DNA from: Impatiens glandulifera
Lineage: Eukaryota > Streptophyta > Magnoliopsida > Ericales > Balsaminaceae
Assembly (NCBI RefSeq): GCF_907164915.1
Contig: NC_061865.1
Span: forward strand, 57,308,587-57,372,586
Direction: 5' to 3'
Length of the DNA stretch: 64,000 bases
Of the stretch, positions 13,968-25,199 are shown piece after piece. The notes under the pieces were generated by a model. It did no database searches. It saw nothing but the letters and a program-made list of their open reading frames with translations, and was not told where the DNA came from. The first letter of the stretch is position 1; each line of letters opens with the position of its first letter. The position numbers and the translations under genes are program-made.

Positions 13968-14015
<48 letters not shown>
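13968..14015. repeat. (TA)n microsatellite
   Basis: About 24 uninterrupted TA units directly after the 3' end of the SINE-like copy. A second, shorter TA tract lies near 14142-14165. Confidence 0.9.
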
Positions 14016-14022
<7 letters not shown>

Positions 14023-15219
14023 GTTTTTATTATTTTGTAGGTATATATCTATTACAGTCCTTGAACTTAGAAGAAATATCCAAATTCTATTTTATTACTT
14101 AAACAAATCTTATTTTTTTAAAATACATAGATATTTCAAATATATATATATATATATATATATATTTGATGGCAATCATTGTTATGAGAGGTTGAAACAA
14201 ATTTAATATAAAAAAATAATGTTATTAACCTGTTAGAAAGTTAAAATTGTTTTGTTTATGAATAGAACTCAATTTTTTTGACTTAATTACAAATATTGGG
14301 CTTGAGGCCCAAAATAGTTGGGGTCTATAATTGATTATTGATTCTGGCCATAGGTCTTTCAAAATATCTATAATGGCTTTGTTCAACACGACTTGGGCTT
14401 TGGTTTACACAAGCTATTAAATTGGGCTTATCTTTTTTGACTAATAGGTTAGACCAGATCATACTAACAAACAATTTCTAATAAATATTTGTCCATGGGC
14501 CTCATGTTTAAGGCCTTTAAATATTGATAAATTTTTAATCATGAAGATAAATCTTTTATGGTGTCATGGGCTTCATTCATAGCCTCTCTTGACATTTATT
14601 TTTTTGTGTTAAATGTTTTAACATGGGGTATGACTTTAAAAAAAATGAGAGATTATTTAAGATGGTTGGCCAGATATACTCACAAAATAAAATTGAGAAT
14701 TTATTTAAAATTATAATTATTTAATTTAAAAAATATTTTGACATGAAAACAATAATCGGTGAATGTTCCAGTTTCGAGTTAATCTTAATAAGTCAGATAT
14801 TTTTTTCAAATTCTGTGTCGAATAAAAAAATGATAAGATTTACAAATGTGTTGGAGTCCAAAAGATCTTCCGTCAACATATCTTGATATGTCATTAGGTG
14901 CTAAATTGCGATCTAAGGCCTCTTAAGACTCGATTATCACTAAAATGAAATATAAACTGTTTAGACGAAAAAGTAAAATAATCTCGAAACGGGGTTGTCT
15001 AATACTCATTAAGAGTGTGTTGTCATTTATGCCCAAATATATTGTCGTTATTCATTCTCCTCAAGAGTGTGACGGTAAAAATGAAGAGAATAATGTGTAA
15101 ATTTCTATGAGAATCTTCTAACTCGTCGTTTTGTCATCTAGTTAGTTGAGATAAAGTTAAATGTTTTAGAGATCAATGAGGTCTAGATATTCGAGATCTG
15201 ATTTTTTTTTAATAAAATT
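14016..15219. other. gene-free sequence, moderately repetitive
   Basis: Less AT-biased than its surroundings in places (14300-15200), with no open frame. It may include decayed 5' sequence of the LINE that becomes recognisable from about 15220, but I cannot align it. Confidence 0.4.
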
Positions 15220-16245
15220 CTTCTATCAAAATGGTGTAGTAGATTTGCAATGGAGCCAAATAGTCTTTGGGCATCGATAATAAGATGTAAGTTGGTACTA
15301 AAATGTCTAATTATTAAGCGGGGTGTAACATTTAGAGGAGAATTTATCCAATATAAAAAAGTTATCGTGAGTAGTCTAGATTCATTGTGAGGGATAGTTC
15401 TTCGATTAAATTTTGGGACGACATTTGGTGTAGTGTCAAAAGTCTAGCTATGTTGTATCATTAGCTTGCTTCCATTGCAAAATGTAGAAATACCAGAGTT
15501 AAGGACATGTTTGTTCCTCGGTCTAATGGTTTCGCTAGTCGAATTAGTTATGAAAGGAGATTAAACATTATGGAGACTTCGTCCCATAATAAAGTTTATT
15601 TTTGGTAAGACGCAAACAAGTGTCACCGTCTGAACAAGACATTATGCATTGACAAGATATGAATAGTTTCTATGTGGGGCATTTCTACAAGTTGTTCGCT
15701 AAGATGATTCCATATAATTTTTATTGGGAAAAAATATTTGAGTATCAAAGATTCGATCCAAGATCTCGTTCTTTGGATGAAGCGTTATTCATGATGGAAT
15801 TCTAACAGATGATATGTGCATAAAAAAATGTTGTATTATGGCTAGTCGTTATCGTATGTGTCAAGAATAAGTTGAATTGACAACTCACTTACTTTTGCAT
15901 TGTCGTATGGTGACTGGTAATTTTAGCCTTTTGTAGAGTATTACTGAGATTCTTTGGGTGATGTCCGAGTCTTTAGGTAATTGTTGAGATGTTTGGATTG
16001 ATGCGGCTGATATGACAGGACTACATATTTGGGTTACCATCCTAATTATTTTTTGGTTGACTATCTAGTTGAAAAGAATTCGTCGAACTTTTAATGACCG
16101 TAGTTGTTCGATGCGTATAATTCATAATACTATTATTATTATGCTTTCTAAGATTCGTTTTAAAAAGTTAGAAGAGTCTGTCAGGAGAGTTAATCGTTTT
16201 TTCAAGGTTTTACGAGCTCGATAACTTATTAAGTATTATTTTTTT
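15220..16245 (+). mobile_element. broken LINE (non-LTR retrotransposon) 3' end, copy A
   Basis: Frames broken by stops and shifts carry the order of plant LINE ORF2 C-termini. From 15250 reads MEPNSLWASIIRCK, then IKFWDDIWC-like text near 15400, then FYKLFAKMIPYNFYWEKI near 15680. A zinc-finger RT-associated (zf-RVT) segment, MCQE*VELTTHLLLHCR, lies at about 15858-15906. A tail reading FNDRSCSMRIIHNT follows near 16090. The final stop and A/T-rich 3' UTR follow after about 16220. It is 5'-truncated and non-functional. Related 3' ends lie at 18730-19230 and 35806-36090, all on the plus strand. Confidence 0.75.
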
Positions 16246-17879
16246 CTTATTTTTTATTTTTTTTTCTTGTCATGTTTTGTCGTTTTACTTAAATAATTTA
16301 TTTTTATTTTTAATAAAAATTGATCTTTTGAAAATAAAATAAAATATATATATATATATGTATTAGTTTTTATTATTATTATTACTAATATATATAATTA
16401 AGTATTTTATATATTAATTATTAAAATATATATTTAAATATAAATTCATTAAAAGTTAAAAATAAGGAAATTACCCTATAAAAAAATTAGTTATATTTAC
16501 AAATAAAATATATTAATTTATTTATAATAATAAATAATATTTTTTCACTATATAAATATATATTTTTTATTTTATTTGAATGTAAAATTGTGTAAAATAA
16601 TAAAATCAACAAACAATGGATCGGATTCGGTTTGGATATTTAATTTGAATTTCGGTTGAAGACATTTGGGTGGAATGATCGAATTGGATTTGTTTCGGGA
16701 TAAAAGTAAAAAAATAAAAAAATAATAATAATAATAAAGAGAAAGACAAAAAACCCCGATCATTATTATTATTATTATTTAAAAAGTTTTAGTCATTATC
16801 TGAATCAATCTTTCTTTTAGAAAGTGAGGTTAACATGGGTGTGAGTTAGGCGGCTGAATAGGAAACTGAGACCTTAAGTTATGCTTTAAAATAAATATAA
16901 TCTATATTTTTTTTAATTTTCTTAAAGAATATATATAATAATAATAATAATAATAATGTGTGTTTTAGCTATAAAAATACAATTACAGGCTGGTTACAAA
17001 GTTTGGGTTACTTGAAAAAAAATTATATTATTTAATATATATATATATATATATTTATTTATATATATATATATATATTATGTTATATTGAAAATATATT
17101 ATAATTAATAAAAAGTAATATATATAATAATAATAATTTGTATGATTTAAGAACTTTCCACATCGAAACCAGTCACATCTTAGCTGTCCGTGATTACAAA
17201 GTTGGTGGTGGTTTCATAAATTTTTGTTTTTTAATTAAATAATATATTTTAAAAATAATTTAAATACACACCAATATTAATTGATTTTATATCTATAAAT
17301 ATTTTTTAAAACTTATTAACTTTAGTAGTTGAGTGATTATAATTATTTCTTAAGATAAACGGATAAGTATATAAATATATCAATTCGATCAAAAATATTT
17401 ATTAGTCTGATCAAAATTATGTTAAACATGTGTAAAAAAAATGTTAAGCAAGTTTATTATGTTTATAAGGAATAAATGTGTGATGTTATAGTTTAAACGT
17501 TATATTAATGTGTATTTTTTTTTTTATCAAGAATAAACACATTGAATCCACTTGTGGGAAGTCATTGGTATCGGTTTTATTTAGGTGAGGGGAGTGTGGG
17601 GAGGTGGATGAGTATCAAAAGTTAAGGGCATCCACCCTTCTCATCCTATTCCAGAGTGTAGTTCGACCAAAGTGATTGATGAGTAGAAAAGTGATGTTGG
17701 TCACATGTGGAAGATATAATCTAAGCCACCCATATTAGAATTATTTATCCTAAAATTAGAAATAATGAATTGTTAATTTCATTTACGGTGTGTTTGATGA
17801 AGAATCGGTAGATTTTGAGCCAAATTATGATGACAATGAGAATATCTTAATGTAATTCTCGACTCATAAAAGACGTTGA
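16246..17879. other. gene-free spacer with simple repeats
   Basis: Contains TA tracts (about 16345-16360, 17038-17079), ATT/TTA tracts (16760-16780) and an ATA tract near 16930-16955. The part 17520-17880 is less AT-rich, has short in-frame pieces, and may be an old gene or transposon fragment I cannot name. Confidence 0.45.
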
Positions 17880-18077
17880 ATGAAAATAACTCCCTCTTGG
17901 GAGGTCCTTGAATTAAAGACTAAAATGTGGCCAAATTTGCGCGATCTATACTTTCCACTCAAGCCCTTCTTCATCGAACAACTATCAAGGTTGTCAGCTG
18001 AAAAACTAAATGATCTACTGCCGGGTTTTCCGCTTATATTTTATCAATGGTTGAAAAATTATTGCTTGAAACGTTAA
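17880..18077 (+). other. short ORF of unknown origin, possible gene or TE fragment
   Basis: A 65-codon frame whose composition and amino-acid mix (WPNLRDLYFPLKPFF, then LPGFPLIFYQWL) look more protein-like than the AT-driven ORFs nearby. It sits between two broken LINE ends. There is no family I recognise, no convincing promoter and no continuation across splice sites. Most likely a captured or decayed fragment. Confidence 0.25.
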
Positions 18078-18729
18078 TGGAATCAATGATGGTGTGAATA
18101 GATGCGTCATTATGTCACTATTAAGAACTCTTGGTCGTGACATATAATGTTTTAGTGAGACTAAAATTCGAAAGATGAATTAGTGGATTGTAAGGATCTA
18201 TGTAATTTTTTTAAATGATTAATGTATATTAAAAATGATAAAAATCGTTTAAACGTGATATTAAAAAATATTACTCAATAGGTTATTGAGCTCGCAAGTC
18301 CTCAATAATAATGAATAACTTCCCGATCAACTCTACCGTTTTATAAATGATAACATTATGAATGATACACATCAGACGACTATGATTATTTAAAGTTTAA
18401 CGTTTTATCTTCAACTAGATAGTCCATCAAAAAATAATTGGGTTGGTAACATAAATATATAGGCATGACATATCATTCGCATCAATTTAAACTTCCTAGC
18501 AAGTACTCAAAGACTTGAGCATCACTTGATGAATCATAATAATACTCCATAAAAGACTCAAAATACTAACCACTCTTTAACGATGCAAAAGAAAGAGAGT
18601 TGTCGATTTAACATTCCCGTGACACATACGACTAACCATAATACAACATTTTTGCATACCTCTTGATTATATAGGGATCTATGTAATAGACGTTGGGTGG
18701 TTGGGTGCCTCTTGGTTCTATAAGGGTGT

Positions 18730-19230
18730 CTCGTGGAATTCTTATAGCATTATGGAAAAAAGTTACATTGTGATAAGTTGATGTCATATGTGTCATAAGG
18801 AGGTGGAATTGTCGACTCACTTTCGTTTGCATTGTCAAGAATAAATAATATAATAAGTCTTTTATGGAGTATGATTAAGATTCATTAGTTGATATACGAG
18901 TTTTTGGGTAGTTGATGTGAAGTTTAGACTGAGACAATTAATATAGTAGGAATACATATTTTGGTTACTATCCCGCTTATTTTTTAGAGGACTATCTAGT
19001 ATAAGAGAAACTGTTAAACCTTCAATAATTGTAGTCGTCTGATTCGTATCCTTCATAATACTATTAATATGACGCTTTCTGATATTCGTTTTGGAAAACG
19101 ATGGAGTAGGTCAGAGTGTTTTCATTTTTTAAGAATCAATGAGTTCGATAAATTATTTGGTAACGTATTTGTATTATTTTCATAATTTCAATTTTTTAAT
19201 TTATCGTTTTGCTTAAATGATTCTTATAAT
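18730..19230 (+). mobile_element. broken LINE 3' end, copy B
   Basis: Colinear with copy A from the zf-RVT segment (MCHKEVELSTHFRLHCQ, 18788-18838) through the C-terminal tail near 19010-19060 (CTTCATAATACTATTAATAT) and into the 3' UTR (phrases like ATCGTTTTGCTTAAAT near 19202). Interrupted by stops and indels. Same orientation as copies A and C. Confidence 0.65.
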
Positions 19231-21748
19231 CTTTATATACATAGACCATTTTCGAAAAAAATTAGTCAAAATTAAGTTAGACATGTTAAAAATATATTAA
19301 ACGATAAAAATAATACTCGGTAAAAAATGTTAGTCTGAATAAAAATTAAGTTAAGCGGGTAGAAACTATATTTAACAAGTCAAATATAGTAAATTTGTAA
19401 AAACATTTGATTCTGGTGGGCATCTACCGGAACTGACTAATTCGGATAATTGTGGTACCCAATTTTCGGGCCAAGTTCGGATCCGATTCGGGTCGGGTTC
19501 AGATCGGGTCGCCCGGGACCTACATACAAAAATATGTAGAACTGGGCTCTTTGGCTTTTTTATTGTGTTAACCGAATTTTATGTGATGTAAAATCACTGA
19601 TTAACACTTTTGATTTTCATTGCAAATGAATTTAGGATTTAAAATACAACACAAACGAACATCGCTACTAGTTAAAAAACGATATTCTCAACACTCGATA
19701 TATTTCGTTAAATCGAATCAATCTCTTTCAAAATGACCGTAGAAGGAATAACTAGAACCTCCTAGGAGTTTTAAGTTGCTAGAGCCAAAAGTTATATAAA
19801 CAAAATAGAGCCTAAAACACCATCGCTTAAAACAATCTTTGGAAAATGAGAAGGAAAGAGGAAGAAAGAGAAAATAAGGAAGATGCACAAAGTGTTTGTA
19901 GTGCTTAAAAAAAATGGAATACAAGAGAAGATATTGATGATGGTAGGTATGATTTTTTGGAAGACTAATTTGTCTCCACTCTTCAAGTGGATAGTTGGGT
20001 ACAATTTCTATAAGCTAATATGAAGTGGGCATGAACCCATCTAAAAGTCTTGTATCAACAACAATTCAATCCCCAAACACCTACTTTTATTATATGGAAT
20101 CCAATGTATAATTAACTTAGTTTTTCAACATATTATTTAACATTAAAAATTTAATTAAAAATAGGGTTTTAAAATAATTGTGCATATGAATATATGTAAT
20201 TGTAGCAAAGGAAGACAAAACCAAATTGGCTACTTTAATGAATGGTTATGTGTCTTGTTGTGTCATTTATGATGGTGGCTACTTTGGTGCTAATAAATCA
20301 CACAATATTATTTATTTCTTTCTTTTTTTCAAAAAAGAGAAAAATCAATCAAAGGGTGTGGCATTACATCACTATCTTGGTGGGCCTTACTAACTTAGGA
20401 TTCCAAAATTGATTTATTAGGTCAACTTACATCAAGATTATTTTCCACAAAATGTTAGCAAAAAATAATTTATCAACACTTTATTATAATAATTATTATT
20501 CTTATCAAGCATGAATGATGAATCCTCATGGTGTTAACTCATTAACTAATTCATTAACTAATTCAAGAATTTTGTCATTTAAATTGTCTACATATGAATT
20601 TAAAAATTTCCTAAGACTAGGCAATTCATCGTAACCGTCGGTTGGGGACGAACTTAATCAATGTTGTTATTTATATGATTTTGTTCTAGCTTAACTTTAG
20701 TGGGGATGTTTACAATAATACACTCAAATTTTAACAAAATAATGTTGGTGTTTATGTAAATTTTTTATTCTCATTATAAATATCATACATACAGTGATAA
20801 TTAAAAAAATAAAATCCGGTTACAAAAAAATAATTAAAATTCACTCTTTTATACTTTCTATTTTTATACCGTTTTTTAATACTCTTATTTAAAAATATAA
20901 ATATTAATACGAGTTTAATTATGAGGTGTTATACAAATTACTACCTTCACAATAAAAAAAAATATTATAAAGAATTTAGAATGAGATTGTAAAATTAGGT
21001 GAAATCTAAAAATGAGTTGAAAAAAAAAATATATTTTGTTATTTTTTAAAAGAGAGTCTCAAATTAACATCACATCACAAATTTAAGATATCATTTTAGT
21101 TAATAGTTATAACATAAAAGTATTAATTGAATTGAATATCTAGATCAAGATGAAGTTCTAATTTTATTTTAAAATTAATCTCAAAATTATATAAATCACA
21201 ATTCTCAATTGAAAAACATGCATAGTTGTTTTTAAATTACAAATAAAATTGTAATAAGAAAATGCAATGTCAAACAATTTTTCTTGTCAAGACAAAAAAA
21301 ACAATTGAATTTTCCTAGTATGATGCCATAGAGTACGTCAGAAGCATTTTTTTTTTTTTTTTTTTGTTAATATAAGAAAATTCAAACATTGGATTAGTTT
21401 GATTAACTTATTCACTATTTAATAGTTTTTAGATAATATTCAAAACTTATTTAAACGTAAACTAAATTCTATTTTTTTACTGATGTAGTGAGCCTTTCTA
21501 GTACAATCTTATGATTCTATATTTCATAGGCTTAATTACTTCAGTTTATTATTTTTATTTGTTTCTGATTACTTATAACTTATTTAGTTAACAAATATAT
21601 TTGATTTATATACTATACTAAAAACGGATCTATTAAGGGCATGGGCTTAATTTATTCTCATTCAAAACAGAAAATTTATTACCTACAAAGCCCAGCTCTT
21701 TTTAATCTCAGCCCAAGCCTAAGCCCAACCATTCTTTAAGTTAAGTCT
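19231..21748. other. gene-free spacer
   Basis: AT-rich. A short GC-richer patch near 19430-19510 (GGGTCGGGTTCAGATCGGGT) resembles the GC-rich parts of the terminal-inverted-repeat elements at 21749 and 39984 and may be a fragment of such an element. Overlapping minus-strand ORFs near 19718-20004 have no family resemblance. Confidence 0.45.
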
Positions 21749-22206
21749 AGGAATGACAATAGGCAGTTCGGGACGAAAAATGTATTTACTATTTCTGATC
21801 TGTTTACATTTCGGGGATTTTTTTAATACCATTCCGCCCAGTTTGATTTTTTTCGATTTCGGAGAATCCCGCGGAGCACCGTTAATAATTATTAAAATAA
21901 ATAAATATAAATTATAAAATAAAATTATATGAACGAATTTTTTAATATAATATATATGGTAATATATTAAAATTTTATATTATTATAAAAAATAACATTA
22001 CTATTCTTAAAAAATATAGTGAATAAATAAATATATAAGTGATTTAATATATTTAATTATGTTTATGGTGTTCGGAGCAGAATCGGGACGGGGCGGGGGA
22101 CACAAATACCATCCTCGCCCCATCCCCATTTGGTTTCGGGAAAAAACCGTCCCAAACGGGACAATTCAGTTTGATTTTGGCGGGGCGGTTTTAAATTGTC
22201 ATCTTT
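21749..22206. mobile_element. non-autonomous TIR transposon candidate with GC-rich ends
   Basis: An island with GC-rich subterminal blocks (CGGGACGGGGCGGGGG near 22084 and GGCGGGGCGG near 22180) in AT-rich DNA. The left end AGGAATGACAAT and the right end ATTGTCATCTTT are imperfect inverted repeats. Flanks TTAAGTCT and TCAAGTCC differ at two of eight positions and could be an aged 8-bp target duplication. No transposase. The 73-codon ORF inside is produced by the GC-rich repeat and is not a gene. Confidence 0.5.
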
Positions 22207-23352
22207 ATTCAAGTCCACATCCAAGCTTTAATTTTTTTTCTGTACAAATAGTTAACGTTAAACTTGTTAAATTTAGATAAATGATTTAGAGAGAATTTGA
22301 GAGAATAATGTGGTGCAATATGATTCGCTGAAAAATTATTAAATTTTTTCTCTTTTATCGTTTATTCTTTTTTCAGTCGGTGAGGGGTGAAATGTCATTT
22401 CTTTCCTAAATTCTCTTTCTTCATCACTCCTCTTAAATTTATTATCTAACCACAATTTATTCGTGTTTATAAACCGATCTAATAATATAATAAAACATAA
22501 TTTTTCAATAATATAGAAAGTATTATTATCTCAGATTTCATCCTAGAATGGTAATGGTGTTCTTTATTTAGATTGATATGGACATCTTAGTAGGGGCAGA
22601 GGAGATGTCTACTCATATTTAGTTAATACTTATCATTAGTTTCAATCATATTATTCCCAAAATGTTTAAATAAATTTAATATTATTTAACTTATTCAAAT
22701 CCATATAAACAAACTAGCCCTTATCAACTTTATGTTTAATTTATTACTTCTGATATGTAACGTGTATAGTTTAGTTGGCATAATTGCTGTCAAGTAGGAA
22801 TTAGTTGTGTGAACTGATCTCTGTAATTATGTTTTTTTTTGTTCTCATTTGAACCCCTTTTATCACATGCCCCAAACATGAAACTGAATTTATACAAAAA
22901 AAAAATATATAGATAAAATTATTTTATTGTTAAAAATTTAAATACATATATTAATCAATTTGCTGACACCGACATCCAACAATAATGAAATAATAACTCA
23001 AAATGTAACTTTTATTACTCATATCCTCAATTTATAAACCAAATAATACCTCAGGGACCAATTTAACAAATTTTACACACATAGTGTATGTATATATATA
23101 ACAGAGCCAAACTTTATAATTTATATAAATAAAGGTAGTTGAGTTCATTTAAGGATCTCAATCTTCCCCCATATTATTATAATTATTATTATTATTGATT
23201 TTATTTTCTCTTGGTCCAATATAAATATAACTGCTGTCTTTGAATATAGTCATCTCCACATTTCCAATGCCTCTTTTCTCCTTTATTCCGCCAATATATA
23301 TATTTTACTCTTAGAATTCTGGCATGTAACCAAAATATTTTTTATTTTATTT
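22207..23352. other. gene-free spacer, ending in the CYCD1 3' UTR
   Basis: AT-rich sequence without coding potential. The last ~100-150 bases probably hold the 3' UTR of the minus-strand cyclin gene. Confidence 0.5.
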
Positions 23353-24931
23353 TTATTCGATTTCATTTTCCCGTTTCCTCTTACGTGAAGGAGATGGCGA
23401 GTCGCCCAATTCAATCCAAGCTTGTGTTGTCATGACTCGGAGTTGTGACAAAACTTTTGGAGGCTTTCTAACACTTACCTTTTCGATTAACTCATAGCAA
23501 CTCGTAATCTTCTCCTGCATAAACGTAATCTCAGATCAAAATTTGTATCAATAGTGTTGTTTTGAATTCGAATTCTTACTTTGATATGTTCCTGATCAAA
23601 CCATGTTTCGGAAATCAAGCAAGAAAGATTGGAAATGGTTTGGGATATATGGAGAACAGTTGCTGCAGCAATGGTTGATGGTTGATATTCGAGAAGATTA
23701 ATCTCTGTTGATGGAGAAATCAATAGTGTTAGTTAGATGTATGTGTTTATTGGATATGCAAATGTCTATAATAAGAACAACCTTGGATATTAGACATGAT
23801 AATCTCAGTTGATTTCGAGATGATAAAATCAGTATTATGATTATCCAATTTGCTAGCAAAGTAGCTGAGAAAGGTGAATGGAGTAATGGATCTTAGCCTC
23901 CAATCTAGAACACCGAGTATGAGTAATTCCATCCTCTGTATTATCTTTGTTTCGAAAACAAATTTGCTACCTTCGATCTGTTGTTCATCATCATCATCGT
24001 CATCATCATTGTGTTTATATAGATTTAAACTAATAGATTTGCAATTTAGACAAAGGATACCTGAAGATCCAACAGAGATGGAACAAGAGGTTCTTCCATT
24101 TTTACTGCTAGTGATAAGCAAGCAACTGATAACAGTTGCATCGTCCATCCATTGTTTATCTGAAAGTTTAGTAATGATTTGATTAGATTCAGATTCAAAT
24201 GTAGATCAAATGAACAGGATGAATAATAGACAATCTAAGCATTCATCAAAGCAGTTAACAGTCATCTTGAAAAGCAATCTTATAACTATGATTATCTAGT
24301 GACGATCTCTTACTTGCAATCAAAATGCTTATCATTGAATTCCTAAACAAATCATTGTTTCTCAAACGTCTTAGCTTCATAGTTGAGTTGTTCAATAAAC
24401 ATGATTCAATCTCAATACAGTAGATTGTTTATAAACTCTCTTCCTCCGATTCGATTAGCTTATCATCAACAAAAACCTCATTAGTCTTGTGACGGTTAAC
24501 GAATCCAGAAACAGAAACGGAAGTGAGAATTTACCGATAAGTTACGAGAATGAAGGAAACGATCGAGATAGTTGATAGATAGATACGCCGTTAACGGCTG
24601 GAAACCGTAGTGAGATCGTACCTACATCAAACAATACGATCTGATTATCTATATTTACGAAAGACGATCGGATCAAAATAATGAATACCTTAACAATCCA
24701 AGCGATAGATTCCTCCCGAGCTGATTGATCTAGAGATCGAGACTGAAGTCGCTTAACATAATCAAGTCCAGGAACGAAGTTCTTCTCCGCTTCGATGAAC
24801 TCCGTAACCGATTCATTGAATTCATCCAGAGAAGATGAACATTTCATCTGGTCACGATACGGTAAACGAGAGTCCTCCTCCTCCTCCTCTTTACAAAGTA
24901 GGTCGTCGTGGAAATAGACTGAAATTGACAT
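23353..24931 (-). CDS. CYCD1: D-type cyclin, CYCD1 group
   Basis: Six exons on the minus strand: 24931-24689, 24621-24535, 24159-24061, 23977-23782, 23704-23580 and 23514-23353. All have GT-AG borders and phases that close, giving 303 residues. D cyclins bind CDKA and phosphorylate retinoblastoma-related protein at G1/S. The N-terminus has the RBR-binding LxCxE motif as LLCKE (residues 11-15). The cyclin box starts around residue 45 with SLDQSAREESIAWIVK. Exon 2 gives YGFQPLTAYLSINYLDRFL, exon 3 LAVKMEEPLVPSLLDLQ, and exon 4 RMELLILGVLDWRLRSITPF. The C-terminal exon has PPKVLSQLRV and a basic SRKRKR tail. Best resemblance is to Arabidopsis CYCD1;1. Several exons lie in a different frame from the longest ORFs, so naive ORF calling misses them. 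Confidence 0.92.
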
Positions 24932-25128
24932 GATCCAACCAGCTATGGCGGATCTTCACACTACTATAGTCATCTTCTCTATCAGTATATCACTGAAGAG
25001 CTAGTGATTTGATCGGCGGTGGCGGGAGGACGTCGGAGAAATTGCCGGGAAATGTAAATATGGAGGGAAGGAAAGAGATAGAGAGAGAGAGAGAGGTTAT
25101 TGCGGGGAACTTGTATAAGCGCGGGTGG

Positions 25129-25138
25129 AGTATATATA
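25129..25138 (-). promoter_or_regulatory. TATA box of the CYCD1 gene
   Basis: CTATATATAC on the minus strand, about 200 bp upstream of the cyclin ATG. It is followed downstream by a CT-dinucleotide stretch (about 25077-25096), a plant Y-patch type leader. Confidence 0.55.
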
Positions 25139-25199
25139 GCATGCGTCTCTATATAAAATTGCAATAAAATTGCTTATAGTTATGAAAATAAATTAACAA

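Noticed and set aside
13968..14015. TA tract considered as an origin or matrix attachment site
   Set aside because: A simple microsatellite at a SINE-like tail explains it; no other evidence.
19718..20004. Two overlapping minus-strand ORFs with Phe/Ser-rich sequence
   Set aside because: Composition follows the purine-rich plus strand; no motifs, splice context or promoter.
22059..22280. 73-codon ORF MFMVFGAESGRGGG
   Set aside because: Created by the GC-rich subterminal repeat of a non-coding TIR element.
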